Of a DNA stretch of 64,000 bases, positions 50,871-58,935 are shown in pieces. The notes below the pieces were generated by a model. That model saw nothing but the letters and a program-made list of their open reading frames with translations, did no database searches and was not told the DNA's origin. The stretch is taken from contig ONNR01000017.1 in the NCBI GenBank assembly GCA_900319235.1, positions 1-64,000 on the forward strand, written 5' to 3'. The stretch comes from an uncultured Prevotellaceae bacterium. Lineage in GTDB: Bacteria > Bacteroidota > Bacteroidia > Bacteroidales > UBA3663. Numbering within the stretch: the stretch's first letter is position 1; the number at the start of each line of letters is the position of its first letter. A program made the translations under genes and the position numbers.

Positions 50871-52286
50871 GTGAATCAAAACGCACAACGCATCAGGTAT
50901 ATCATTGGCGACCTGCTGGCCACTGCAGCCGGCTGGTTGAGTTTCTACATATACCGATTTGATGTCACAGGCTTCCTTACCGTACCGACGCTTCTTGAAT
51001 ATCTGACGTTGCCGCAAGTCGAACTCAACCTGATACTTGGTCCTTTTGCCTGGTTGGCGCTCTATGCATTTTCGGGATACTACCAGAATCCCTATTTCAA
51101 GTCGCAGACCGACGAACTGCAGGTGACTTTCTGGTCGGTCGTTGTCGGTACCCTGGTGGCATTCTTTGCCATGGTGATCGATGATGTACCCTTTATCAAC
51201 GACGAGGATATCGCCGTGCTGAAGATTGTCCACATCTCGCCCAAGACCTATCTGCAGATCCTACTGACCTTGTTCGGCTGCATCTTTGTCCCTGTCTACC
51301 TGGTGCGCTATCTGATCACACATCACGTCAATGGACAAATCCAGAGCGGACGTCTTGGCCTTCGAACCCTGCTCATCGGCGAGGGCAAGGCGGCACAATT
51401 GCTGCAACGCGAACTGAAGGCTGAGAAACGACAGAATGGTTATCTTATCATCAAGACAGTGCCCGACACAGCCAGTTACGAGGAGATACGGAAAGTGGTC
51501 GATGAAAACCTCATCGAAGCCTTCCTACTTGCCCCCGACAAACACGATGTGCGCATCATCAACCATCGTGTCTATGAACTACTGCCCCTCGAATTGCCCA
51601 TCCGCATGAAGGCTAGCAACGAGGAGATTCTCAACGGACAGGTTCACACCGACTCGCTGACCACTCTGCCCATGATACAATACAGCACCGACCTGCTGAG
51701 TCCCTTCAAACGCAACCTGAAACGTCTTGCCGACATCATAAGCGCCGCCTTGGCACTCATCCTCCTGTCGCCACTCTTCCTCATTGTGGCTATCATCATC
51801 CGTCGCGATTCAAAGGGGCCTGTATTCTTCAGTCAATGGCGTATCGGGCGTTCAGGCAAACCATTCCGCATCATCAAGTTCCGATCGATGCGCACCGATG
51901 CCGAGCAGGATGGTCCACGTCTCTCTTCGACTATGGACCGACGCATCACTAAAGTGGGACGCTATCTGCGCAAATACCGCATCGACGAACTGCCGCAGTT
52001 CTGGAATGTACTGAAGGGCGATATGAGCCTCGTAGGGCCACGTCCCGAACGCGACTACTACATCCGCCAGATTATGGACATTGCCCCCTACTATTCGAAA
52101 CTCCTACAGGTGCGTCCAGGCATCACTTCGTGGGGTATGGTCAAGTATGGATATGCTTCCACGGTCTTCCAAATGGTCGAACGCATGCGCTACGACCTGA
52201 TGTATATCAACAACTGCTCCATAGCCGTCGATTTGAAGATCCTTGGCTTTACGGTGCGCACAGTACTTACGGGGAAAGGAATCTAA
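50871..52286 (+). CDS. Polyprenyl-phosphate sugar-1-phosphate transferase (exopolysaccharide initiating)
   Basis: 471 residues, GTG start at 50871 directly after the repeat array. N-terminal half has four or five membrane helices, then a soluble Rossmann-like part (LLIGEGKAAQLLQREL). The last 190 residues are the catalytic bacterial sugar transferase domain: one more helix (ADIISAALALILLSPLFLIV, about 284-303), GPVFFSQWRIGRSGKPF, KFRSMRTDAEQDG, ELPQFWNVLKGDMSLVGPRP. It loads the first sugar phosphate on undecaprenyl phosphate for capsule or exopolysaccharide. No glycan synthesis cluster is next to it. Confidence 0.9.
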   Translation: MNQNAQRIRYIIGDLLATAAGWLSFYIYRFDVTGFLTVPTLLEYLTLPQVELNLILGPFAWLALYAFSGYYQNPYFKSQTDELQVTFWSVVVGTLVAFFAMVIDDVPFINDEDIAVLKIVHISPKTYLQILLTLFGCIFVPVYLVRYLITHHVNGQIQSGRLGLRTLLIGEGKAAQLLQRELKAEKRQNGYLIIKTVPDTASYEEIRKVVDENLIEAFLLAPDKHDVRIINHRVYELLPLELPIRMKASNEEILNGQVHTDSLTTLPMIQYSTDLLSPFKRNLKRLADIISAALALILLSPLFLIVAIIIRRDSKGPVFFSQWRIGRSGKPFRIIKFRSMRTDAEQDGPRLSSTMDRRITKVGRYLRKYRIDELPQFWNVLKGDMSLVGPRPERDYYIRQIMDIAPYYSKLLQVRPGITSWGMVKYGYASTVFQMVERMRYDLMYINNCSIAVDLKILGFTVRTVLTGKGI

Positions 52287-52350
52287 GGAGCCAGGGGCTA
52301 AGAGCGGTTAAGAAGGGTTAGGAAGCAGCCTTGTTTGGCTGCTAAAAAAA
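52287..52350. other. Short repeats and hairpin between the sugar transferase and ClC genes
   Basis: A few 9-base units (GGTTAAGAA, GGGTTAGGA) lead to GCAGCC / GGCTGC with a six-base loop at 52325-52342. An A run, not a T run, follows on the plus strand, so it is not an intrinsic terminator in that direction. Confidence 0.5.
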
Positions 52351-52370
52351 GAGGTAAAGAAAGAATCGAA

Positions 52371-54188
52371 ATGTTTGGATTATTGCATAAAATGGTCGAA
52401 CGGATTGTCACTTGGCGAGAGAAGCATCTCACCGAGCAACAGTTCGTGCTGATTCTCGCCTTCTTCACCGGACTGGCGGGAGCATCGGCCGCATTGATTC
52501 TGAAATGGCTCATTCATACCTTCCAGCACCTGCTCACGATGTATTTCGTAGTCGATGGAGCCAACTACCTCTATCTGCTCTATCCTGTGGTCGGCATCCT
52601 CATTGCCGGACTCTTCGTCCGCTATGTGGTACGTGACGACATCGGACATGGTGTGACCAAGATCCTCTACGCCATCTCGCAACGTAAGTCGATCATCAAG
52701 GCGCACAACATGTACACCTCGGTCATCGCTTCGTCGGTAACCATCGGCTTCGGTGGATCGGTGGGTGCCGAGGCACCTATCGTCCTCACGGGTTCGGCCA
52801 TCGGCTCCAACCTGGGACGACTCTTCCGCATGGACCAGCATACGTTGATGATCCTGCTGGGTTGCGGAGCCACTGCAGGTATCGCCGGCATCTTTAAGGC
52901 TCCTATTGCCGGACTGCTGTTCACCGTCGAGGTGCTTATGCTCGACCTCACCGCCTATTCCATCATGCCGCTGCTCATCTCGGCAGTGACCGCTGCCTCG
53001 GTGGCCTATATCGTCGAAGGCTCGCGTGCCCTCTTCTACTTCACCGAGACAATGGATTTCTCCATCGAACGTCTTCCCTACGTGATTCTGCTCGGCATCT
53101 TCTGCGGCTTCGCCTCGCTCTACTTCACCCGCACCACGTTCGTAGCCGAGGATTTCTTCAAGAAGGTCACCAGCCCTTGGCAGAAATGGATCATCGGCGG
53201 ACTCTTCCTAAGCATCGTCATCTTCCTCTTCCCACCACTCTACGGTGAAGGCTACGATGCCATCCAACACATCTACAACGGACAGTATCATGACATCACC
53301 GCAGGCTCAATCTTCTATGACCTCGACCGTATCTCGCACACTTTAGGCATTCCCAATGCTTCGTTCTGGGTGCTCTCGGGATTCATTCTCCTCGTAATGC
53401 TCACCAAGTCATTTGCCACGGCAGCGACCAATGGAGGAGGCGGTTGCGGCGGTACGTTTGCTCCATCCCTGTTCCTGGGCAACTTTGCAGGCTTCCTTTT
53501 CGCCTATATGCTCAACAAGGCAGGCATCTTCACCTTCCTCTCCGAGCAGAACTTCGCCGTGATGGGTATGGCAGCAGTAATGTCGGGCGTAATGCATGCC
53601 CCGCTTATGGGCGTCTTCCTTTCAGCCGAACTGACAGGACGTTTCGACCTCTTCCTCCCCTTGATGATTGCATCGTGCCTCTCCTACGGCACCATCCGCA
53701 TCTTCGAACCCTACTCAATCTATACCCGTCGTTTGGCACTCAAGGGCGAACTCATCACCCATCACAAGGACAAGGCCGTGCTCACGATGCTTAGCATGGA
53801 TGACCTCATCCTGCATGACTATCCAGTGCTCCATCCGCAGATGATGCTTGGTGAGCTCGTCAAACTCATCTCCACGCAGGCCCACAATCACTTCCCAGTC
53901 TGCGACGAGGGCGGTACCTTTGTCGGCATCGTCACGCTCAACGACCTCCGCAACATCATGTTCCAGCCGCGTCTCTACGAACGGATGACGGTGGCCGACA
54001 TCATGATCGGTCCAAAGGGAAAGATTCCGTCCGATATGAACATGGCAGAAGTGATGAACCTCTTCGACACGACAGGTGCATGGACCTTGCCTGTCATCGA
54101 CAATCAGGGCAAATATGTGGGCATGATGTCACGACAGCACCTCTATGAGACCTATCGTGCCCTTTTGAAACAGTTCAGCGAAGATTGA
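52371..54188 (+). CDS. ClC family chloride channel/antiporter with C-terminal CBS pair
   Basis: 605 residues from ATG 52371, preceded by GAGG. Ten or more membrane helices. Selectivity and gating motifs: GFGGSVGAEAPIVLTG (near 125-140, carrying the gating Glu), GGGGCGGTFAPSLFLGNFAG (near 354). Two CBS domains from about 473 to the end (YPVLHPQMMLGELV, VADIMIGPKGKIPSDMNMAE), which usually bind adenine nucleotides and control gating. The start at 52335 is rejected because it lies in a hairpin. Chloride/proton exchange or fluoride export is possible; the GSVGAEAP form fits chloride. Confidence 0.92.
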   Translation: MFGLLHKMVERIVTWREKHLTEQQFVLILAFFTGLAGASAALILKWLIHTFQHLLTMYFVVDGANYLYLLYPVVGILIAGLFVRYVVRDDIGHGVTKILYAISQRKSIIKAHNMYTSVIASSVTIGFGGSVGAEAPIVLTGSAIGSNLGRLFRMDQHTLMILLGCGATAGIAGIFKAPIAGLLFTVEVLMLDLTAYSIMPLLISAVTAASVAYIVEGSRALFYFTETMDFSIERLPYVILLGIFCGFASLYFTRTTFVAEDFFKKVTSPWQKWIIGGLFLSIVIFLFPPLYGEGYDAIQHIYNGQYHDITAGSIFYDLDRISHTLGIPNASFWVLSGFILLVMLTKSFATAATNGGGGCGGTFAPSLFLGNFAGFLFAYMLNKAGIFTFLSEQNFAVMGMAAVMSGVMHAPLMGVFLSAELTGRFDLFLPLMIASCLSYGTIRIFEPYSIYTRRLALKGELITHHKDKAVLTMLSMDDLILHDYPVLHPQMMLGELVKLISTQAHNHFPVCDEGGTFVGIVTLNDLRNIMFQPRLYERMTVADIMIGPKGKIPSDMNMAEVMNLFDTTGAWTLPVIDNQGKYVGMMSRQHLYETYRALLKQFSED

Positions 54189-54297
54189 TTAACAAATCGC
54201 TCCTTTGGATGAAAAAAGGCAGCGCGATTAAACCGCATCGCCTCCTTTCGGTCATAATGCTGAAAACGAAACAGAAACAATAAAACCTATTACGATT

Positions 54298-55083
54298 ATG
54301 AAAAAGACAATCACCCGCATCAGCGCTGTGCTCATCCTCCTTGCAGTGGGCATCACCTCGGTCATTGCCCAACCCAGCCGTCATCATCATCGTGCAGGCT
54401 ATCGCAGCGATGGTTTCATCCGTGGCGTGCGCGACGTTCACACTGTGGCCAGTACTGCCATGTTGGGCTACGGCATCGCATCTTTGGACGACTATACGGG
54501 CATCCGCTTCGGTTATAATGCAGCCTCGCTCCGTACCGACGGCTTCGACGACGTGTCAAGCGACGTCCAGTCGGGTGCCAGTGTCGGCATCGTCTTCGGC
54601 TGGTATCTCGGCAAAACTCCCATCATCATTGAACCTGGCCTCTACTACTCATTCAAAGGTGGCAAGCTCGATGGCTTTGAGCGCCAATATGATTCACGTA
54701 CTCGTCTGAAGACCAATATGCACATGTTCGAAATCCCGCTCGTCTTCAAGTATGAAGTGCAATACCACAATGCCGGTGTTTGCCTCCATCCCTTCTTCGG
54801 TGGTTTCCTGGCCTTCGGCATCGGCGGCAAAACCAAGAGTGTGGAAGGCAACTACACTGACAGTTGGGATACCTTCTCTGATGGAGCTGGCCAACTCGGA
54901 CGCACCGACGCAGGTCTCCGTATGGGATGCGGCCTCGGAGTGGATCACTTCTACCTTGAATTGGCCTACGACTGCGGTCTTGTCAACCTGGCCAGCGACC
55001 AATACGACTACTTCGGCTTCAACAATTACGACAGCGCTATCCGAAGCAACACCATCAGTTTCAGCTTAGGTTTCAACTTCTAA
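54298..55083 (+). CDS. Outer membrane beta-barrel protein (PorT-like fold)
   Basis: 261 residues with a signal peptide (RISAVLILLAVGITSVIAQ), then a His-rich short segment (PSRHHHRAGY). The rest is alternating beta strands ending in SFSLGFNF, with terminal Phe. GYGIASLDDYTGIRFGYNA and IIEPGLYYSFKGGKL resemble the outer membrane beta-barrel domain family in Bacteroidetes. About eight strands. Function not readable. Stands alone between ClC and a repeat-filled gap. Confidence 0.75.
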   Translation: MKKTITRISAVLILLAVGITSVIAQPSRHHHRAGYRSDGFIRGVRDVHTVASTAMLGYGIASLDDYTGIRFGYNAASLRTDGFDDVSSDVQSGASVGIVFGWYLGKTPIIIEPGLYYSFKGGKLDGFERQYDSRTRLKTNMHMFEIPLVFKYEVQYHNAGVCLHPFFGGFLAFGIGGKTKSVEGNYTDSWDTFSDGAGQLGRTDAGLRMGCGLGVDHFYLELAYDCGLVNLASDQYDYFGFNNYDSAIRSNTISFSLGFNF

Positions 55084-55086
55084 GTT

Positions 55087-55230
55087 CCAAGGGATATTAA
55101 GGGATTCTAAGGGATATGAAAGGATTTTAAAGGACGATTGTTTTATTAGTCCGAACTCCGCCATCCAAAAGTAATGTCCCTTAATATCCCCTAATATCCC
55201 TTGACATCCCTTCATATCCCTACTAATATC
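55087..55230. repeat. AAGGGATATT repeats and their mirror TCCCTTAATA
   Basis: Five units of 9-10 bases (AAGGGATATT, AAGGGATTCT, AAGGGATATG, AAAGGATTTT, AAAGGACG) at 55087-55136, then about six reverse-complement units at 55173-55230. Same family and same mirrored layout as 38619-38745. The RNA could form a long hairpin ahead of the CBM20 gene. Confidence 0.85.
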
Positions 55231-55246
55231 CCCTTAACGCACAACC

Positions 55247-55999
55247 ATGATCATCTCTCTTCACGTCGAATACAACGCACAATGGGGCGCACAACTTTAT
55301 GTTACCACAGGCATCAAACCGAAGTTTGCGCAGAAACTTCCTAAAGATGCCATCGAAATGGATAATGATGGCCGCGGCAACTGGTTTGTCGATGTTGATG
55401 CCAAACGGTTGACGAGCACGCCCTATCACTATGTGCTGGCCTATCAGCGTCGTGTAGTTCGCAACGAGTTCGGCAACGGCCACTTTATTGCAGGCATCAC
55501 TGAATCCGAAGGAGTTCCTACCCTCCGTGTCTGGGACAATTGGCGAAGACTGCCTCAGATTCGTAGTTTTTTCTCCCTCGCCTTCCGTCCGCACAAGCGC
55601 GACAAATCGATTATGCACGACCAGCCCTTCCCTGCCGTCGATATGCTCGATCCCGATCAGTTCACCATGGTTTGTGAAGCCGGCAATCTCAAGGACGAGT
55701 GGGAACTTGCCCTCATCGGCAACGTTCCTGAACTCGGAGCCTGGCAACCCGAGAAAGCCCTGATCATGCAACAAATCAGCCGCAACCTTTGGAGCGTCAG
55801 TTTCTCACGCATCACGCTGAAGTTCCCACTGCGCTTCAAGTTCATCGTCGTGAGTCGTCGCACCCATCAGTTTGTGGCATGGGAAGACTGCACCAACCGA
55901 TTCTTCGAACCCAGCGTTCTGGATCCGGGCGACTCGCTGCTCATCTGCAACCAGCGCTTCACACGTCCCGCCTTCGATGACAAGAATGACAACCGATAA
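55247..55999 (+). CDS. Free-standing tandem CBM20 starch-binding protein, cytoplasmic
   Basis: 250 residues, no signal peptide. The first domain (MIISLHVEYNAQWGAQLYVT, about 1-100) has the same start as the MalQ here (MKLNFKIHYRTVWGE). A linker, WRRLPQIRSFFSLAF, resembles that between the two CBM20 domains of DPE2-type MalQ. The second domain is a canonical CBM20, with LALIGNVPELGAWQPEKAL (about 157-175). It ends where a GH77 domain would begin in a full MalQ. It looks like the glucan-binding half of a DPE2-type enzyme without the catalytic part. It may bind maltodextrin or glycogen in the cytoplasm. Not next to the starch locus, which lies 25 kb away. Confidence 0.8.
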   Translation: MIISLHVEYNAQWGAQLYVTTGIKPKFAQKLPKDAIEMDNDGRGNWFVDVDAKRLTSTPYHYVLAYQRRVVRNEFGNGHFIAGITESEGVPTLRVWDNWRRLPQIRSFFSLAFRPHKRDKSIMHDQPFPAVDMLDPDQFTMVCEAGNLKDEWELALIGNVPELGAWQPEKALIMQQISRNLWSVSFSRITLKFPLRFKFIVVSRRTHQFVAWEDCTNRFFEPSVLDPGDSLLICNQRFTRPAFDDKNDNR

Positions 56000-56024
56000 A
56001 CATCATCAACCAATTTATAGAACA

Positions 56025-56720
56025 ATGAAAAGAATTCTTATCGTCTGCATGATTGCAGCATCGTGCATCATGGGCCAGCAAGCCAAGGCCCAATCGTTCC
56101 TCGAATCCATCCTTTCGGGCATCGCCTCGGGCAACACGTCGGGCAGCGACGCCTTAGGTGCTGTGCTCAATGGAGCCGTCACATCCACCACCTCCAACAC
56201 CAAAGGCAGTAATGTAGGTAATGTTCTCGGCAACATCATTTCGAGCGTAACTGGCAGCGCCACCACCACCCAGGCTAATCTTGTCGGCACATGGAGTTAC
56301 AACGAACCAGCTGTGCAGTTCGAGAGCAAGAACCTTCTCACCAAGGCCGGAGGTGCAGCTGCTGCCACCAAGGTCGAGAACAAACTTGCCTCGTTCTACA
56401 ATATGATGGGCATCCGCACGGGACGTGTCAGCTTCACTTTTGACAAAGATGGAGGTGTAGTTTACAACCTCGGCTCACGCTCCTACAAGGGCACTTACAC
56501 CTTCGACCAGAAGAACAAGACCGTAACGATGACCACACCCACAGGCCAGAATGTTAAGGCATATGTTACCGTCAGCGGCAACAACATGAGTCTCTGCTTC
56601 GACAGCACCAAGGCTCTCAACCTCTTCACCACCATCAGCAAGAGTTACAACTCGACCATCAGCGCCCTCGCTGGCAACTACGATGGAATGAAGACCGGAT
56701 TCAAGTTCGTCAAGAAATAA
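56025..56720 (+). CDS. DUF4923 family exported protein
   Basis: 231 residues from ATG 56025 (an upstream open frame overlaps the CBM20 gene). Signal peptide MKRILIVCMIAASCIMGQQAKAQ, a Ser/Gly/Thr-rich segment (about 35-85), then a lipocalin-like beta domain beginning LVGTWSYNEPAVQFESKNLL and ending MKTGFKFVKK, the DUF4923 pattern. Periplasmic or outer membrane associated; function unknown. It follows the CBM20 gene by 25 bases and is likely cotranscribed. Confidence 0.82.
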   Translation: MKRILIVCMIAASCIMGQQAKAQSFLESILSGIASGNTSGSDALGAVLNGAVTSTTSNTKGSNVGNVLGNIISSVTGSATTTQANLVGTWSYNEPAVQFESKNLLTKAGGAAAATKVENKLASFYNMMGIRTGRVSFTFDKDGGVVYNLGSRSYKGTYTFDQKNKTVTMTTPTGQNVKAYVTVSGNNMSLCFDSTKALNLFTTISKSYNSTISALAGNYDGMKTGFKFVKK

Positions 56721-56726
56721 GTTTCG

Positions 56727-56786
56727 CTAGATTATCTAGTGGATCTAGAATCTCTAGACTATCTAGATAATCTAGAACATCTAGAC
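56727..56786. repeat. Tandem 9-base repeat TCTAGANNN after the DUF4923 gene
   Basis: Six or seven 9-base units, each with the palindrome TCTAGA (or CTAGT) plus three variable bases. Same unit as the array at 26770-26822, 30 kb away. Confidence 0.9.
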
Positions 56787-56795
56787 GCAACCGAC

Positions 56796-56834
56796 AAAAA
56801 AGCTCTGAAGAAATTTCTCTTCAGAGCTTTTTGT
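56796..56834. terminator. Two-way terminator between the DUF4923 gene and tRNA-Pro
   Basis: AAAGCTCTGAAGA / TCTTCAGAGCTTT stem with a six-base loop; A run before and T run after, so it works for both converging transcripts. Confidence 0.92.
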
Positions 56835-56846
56835 TGACCATTATCA

Positions 56847-56922
56847 TGGTCGGGGTGACCCGACTCGAACGGGCGGCCTCTACGTCCCGAACGTAGCGCG
56901 CTACCAACTGCGCCACACCCCG
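56847..56922 (-). tRNA. tRNA-Pro (CGG anticodon)
   Basis: Read on the minus strand: acceptor CGGGGTG pairs with CACCCCG; D-arm GCGCAGTTGGTAGCGC; anticodon arm CTACG-TTCGGGA-CGTAG with anticodon CGG; T-arm with GTTCGAGTC; encoded 3' CCA. It lies 8 bases after a hairpin downstream of tsf and could be cotranscribed with it. Confidence 0.95.
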
Positions 56923-56929
56923 TGGAAAT

Positions 56930-56965
56930 CTACAGCCGTCTGCCTAATCGAATCGGCGGCTGTAG
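56930..56965 (-). terminator. Hairpin between tsf and tRNA-Pro, weak terminator
   Basis: CTACAGCCG / CGGCTGTAG, 9-bp stem, followed on the minus strand only by ATTTCC. It may end the ribosomal operon partly or mark a processing point before the tRNA. Confidence 0.55.
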
Positions 56966-56973
56966 ACGAAGGA

Positions 56974-57963
56974 TTAATCCTGGTTGAGGTTCACGCGACG
57001 GAAAGCAGTCACAGTAAGACCCTTCTGAGCCTTGTCCATATACTGCTGAACGTTGATCTTAGCGTCGTTGATGAACTCCTGCTCAACAAGGCAGTTCTCC
57101 TTGAAGAACTTCTTCAGACGACCCTGTGCGATGTTTGCAATCATCTGCTCGGGCAGATTAGCAGCCTTCTCAGCGCTAACTTTTGCACGGATCTCACGAG
57201 CCTGTGCAGCCTGCTCAGCAGTGATCCAACCCTTAGCGGTGTTGCTATCGATATGATCCTCCGAGTCAACAAGGGCGGGGTTGATGCCAGCCTTCTTGAG
57301 GGCTACATCGACAGCCTTGGCAACCTGCTCGGCCTTGGTCTTCTCGATAGCCACAGCAAGTTCGTCGTCCTTCTTCTTCTGGGGAACCTCGTCAGCATTC
57401 ACAGCAACAGGATTCATTGCAGCTACCTGAAGAGCAACCTCCTTGAGAACCTCTGCAGGACCCTCCTGGTTGTAAGCAACGATAGTAGAGAGCTTGTGGT
57501 TGAAGTGGTTGTAAGCTACAACTGAGGGACCCTCGATGTGCTCGTAGTTGCCGATCTCCATCTTCTCACCGGTAACACCGATCTGAGCTACGATAGAGTC
57601 CTTCACTGTACCATCCTCGGTAGGAAGAGCCAAAACGCCATCCAGATCTGCAGGCTTGTTGGCCATTACGAGATCCATGATCTTGTTGGCAAGGGCTACG
57701 AAACGCTCGTTGGTAGCAACGAAGTCGGTCTCACACTTCAGGGAGATGATAGCTGCGAAGTTGCCATCGGTACGTGCAATAACAGTACCCTCAGAAGCCT
57801 CACGGGCCTCACGCTTGGCGGCAACAGCCTGACCCTTCTTGCGAATCTCCTTCACTGCCTCCTCCATGTTACCATTGGTAACCTCAAGGGCCTTCTTGCA
57901 ATCCTGCATACCGGCACCAGTGATCTCGCGGAGTTCCTTAATTTGAGCAATTGAAACTGCCAT
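56974..57963 (-). CDS. tsf: Elongation factor Ts
   Basis: 329 residues from ATG 57963 (MAVSIAQIKELREITGAGMQ); the in-frame ATG above it overlaps the rpsB end region and is not needed. The UBA-like N-terminal domain contains MQDCKKALEVTNGNMEEAV; the core has KCETDFVATNERFVAL. The C-terminal part is as in Bacteroidetes EF-Ts, longer than E. coli EF-Ts. It recycles EF-Tu GDP to GTP. Last gene of rplM-rpsI-rpsB-tsf. Confidence 0.97.
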   Translation of the reverse strand: MAVSIAQIKELREITGAGMQDCKKALEVTNGNMEEAVKEIRKKGQAVAAKREAREASEGTVIARTDGNFAAIISLKCETDFVATNERFVALANKIMDLVMANKPADLDGVLALPTEDGTVKDSIVAQIGVTGEKMEIGNYEHIEGPSVVAYNHFNHKLSTIVAYNQEGPAEVLKEVALQVAAMNPVAVNADEVPQKKKDDELAVAIEKTKAEQVAKAVDVALKKAGINPALVDSEDHIDSNTAKGWITAEQAAQAREIRAKVSAEKAANLPEQMIANIAQGRLKKFFKENCLVEQEFINDAKINVQQYMDKAQKGLTVTAFRRVNLNQD

Positions 57964-57997
57964 AATTTCTTTCAGTTTTTTAGGATTAAAAATCAAA

Positions 57998-58780
57998 TTA
58001 GGCCTCCTCTTCTTCGGTAGCCTCTTCTACTACTGGAGCCTTCTTGCCAGCCTTGCCCGAAGCCTCTGCAGCTTCCTGGTCAGCCTTCTCCACCTTGCGC
58101 TCCTCGATACCCTCAGCGATAGCGTCGCACATAGTGCCTACAACCACTGCGATAGACTTGGTAGCGTCGTCGTTGGCGGGGATTACATAATCCACACCCT
58201 TGGGGTTGGAGTTGGTATCAACCATTGCAAATACGGGGATACCCAGACGGATAGCCTCAGCTACTGCAATGTGCTCCTTCATAACATCTACAACGAAGAT
58301 TGCAGATGGCAGACGGGTAAGGTCTGCGATTGAACCGAGGTTCTTCTCAAGCTTCTCACGCTGGCGGCTGACCTGCAGACGCTCGCGCTTCGAAAGGTTA
58401 TCATAAGTGCCGTCCTTCGTGAGTTTGTCGATGGTAGCCATCTTCTTCACAGCCTTGCGGATAGTGGTGAAGTTGGTGAGCATACCGCCTGGCCAGCGCT
58501 CGATAACGTAAGGCATGCCAACAGCCTGTGCCTTCTCGGCAATGATCTCCTTGGCCTGCTTTTTGGTTGCGACGAAAAGCACCTTCTTGCCACTCTTGGC
58601 CAATGCCTTGAGCTGCTCAGCTGCCTCGTCGATTTTAGCAACTGTCTTATTAAGGTCTATAATATGGATGCCGTTACGCTCCATGAAGATGTATGGAGCC
58701 ATTGCTGGGTTCCACTTGCTCTTAAGGTGTCCGAAGTGAACGCCGGCTTCCAAAAGTTGATCAAAGTTTGTACGTGACAT
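57998..58780 (-). CDS. rpsB: 30S ribosomal protein S2
   Basis: 260 residues. It starts MSRTNFDQLLEAGVHFGHLK; other S2 motifs are FVATKKQAKEIIAEKA, RWPGGMLTNF and IPVFAMVDTNSNP. The C-terminal tail is acidic and Glu/Ala-rich (EEATEEEEA), common in this phylum. It lies 34 bases before tsf. A structured leader separates it from rpsI. Confidence 0.98.
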   Translation of the reverse strand: MSRTNFDQLLEAGVHFGHLKSKWNPAMAPYIFMERNGIHIIDLNKTVAKIDEAAEQLKALAKSGKKVLFVATKKQAKEIIAEKAQAVGMPYVIERWPGGMLTNFTTIRKAVKKMATIDKLTKDGTYDNLSKRERLQVSRQREKLEKNLGSIADLTRLPSAIFVVDVMKEHIAVAEAIRLGIPVFAMVDTNSNPKGVDYVIPANDDATKSIAVVVGTMCDAIAEGIEERKVEKADQEAAEASGKAGKKAPVVEEATEEEEA

Positions 58781-58832
58781 GATGTCAAAAATTGTTTTAT
58801 TTGTTTACATTCTTGTTATTCAATCCGCCGGT

Positions 58833-58918
58833 AGTCGTCATCAGGACGGGTCCGACTGGATTTAGATACTAAACGCGTTATTTAAATAGATGTACGCACG
58901 TACTTATTTAAATTACGC
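58833..58918 (-). promoter_or_regulatory. Structured leader between rpsI and rpsB
   Basis: Two stem-loops lie in the 155-base gap: AGTCG/CGACT around GGAC..GTCC at 58833-58857, and a long near-perfect hairpin at 58875-58918 (GCGTTATTTAAATA against its complement with one mismatch, plus GTAC/GTAC). Such a leader ahead of rpsB could be an S2 autoregulation site; this is inference. Confidence 0.5.
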
Positions 58919-58935
58919 TTTGCGCTAACCAAAGA

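Noticed and set aside
52325..52350. Terminator before the ClC gene
   Set aside because: The hairpin is followed by A, not T, on the coding strand, so it cannot act as an intrinsic terminator for the sugar transferase.
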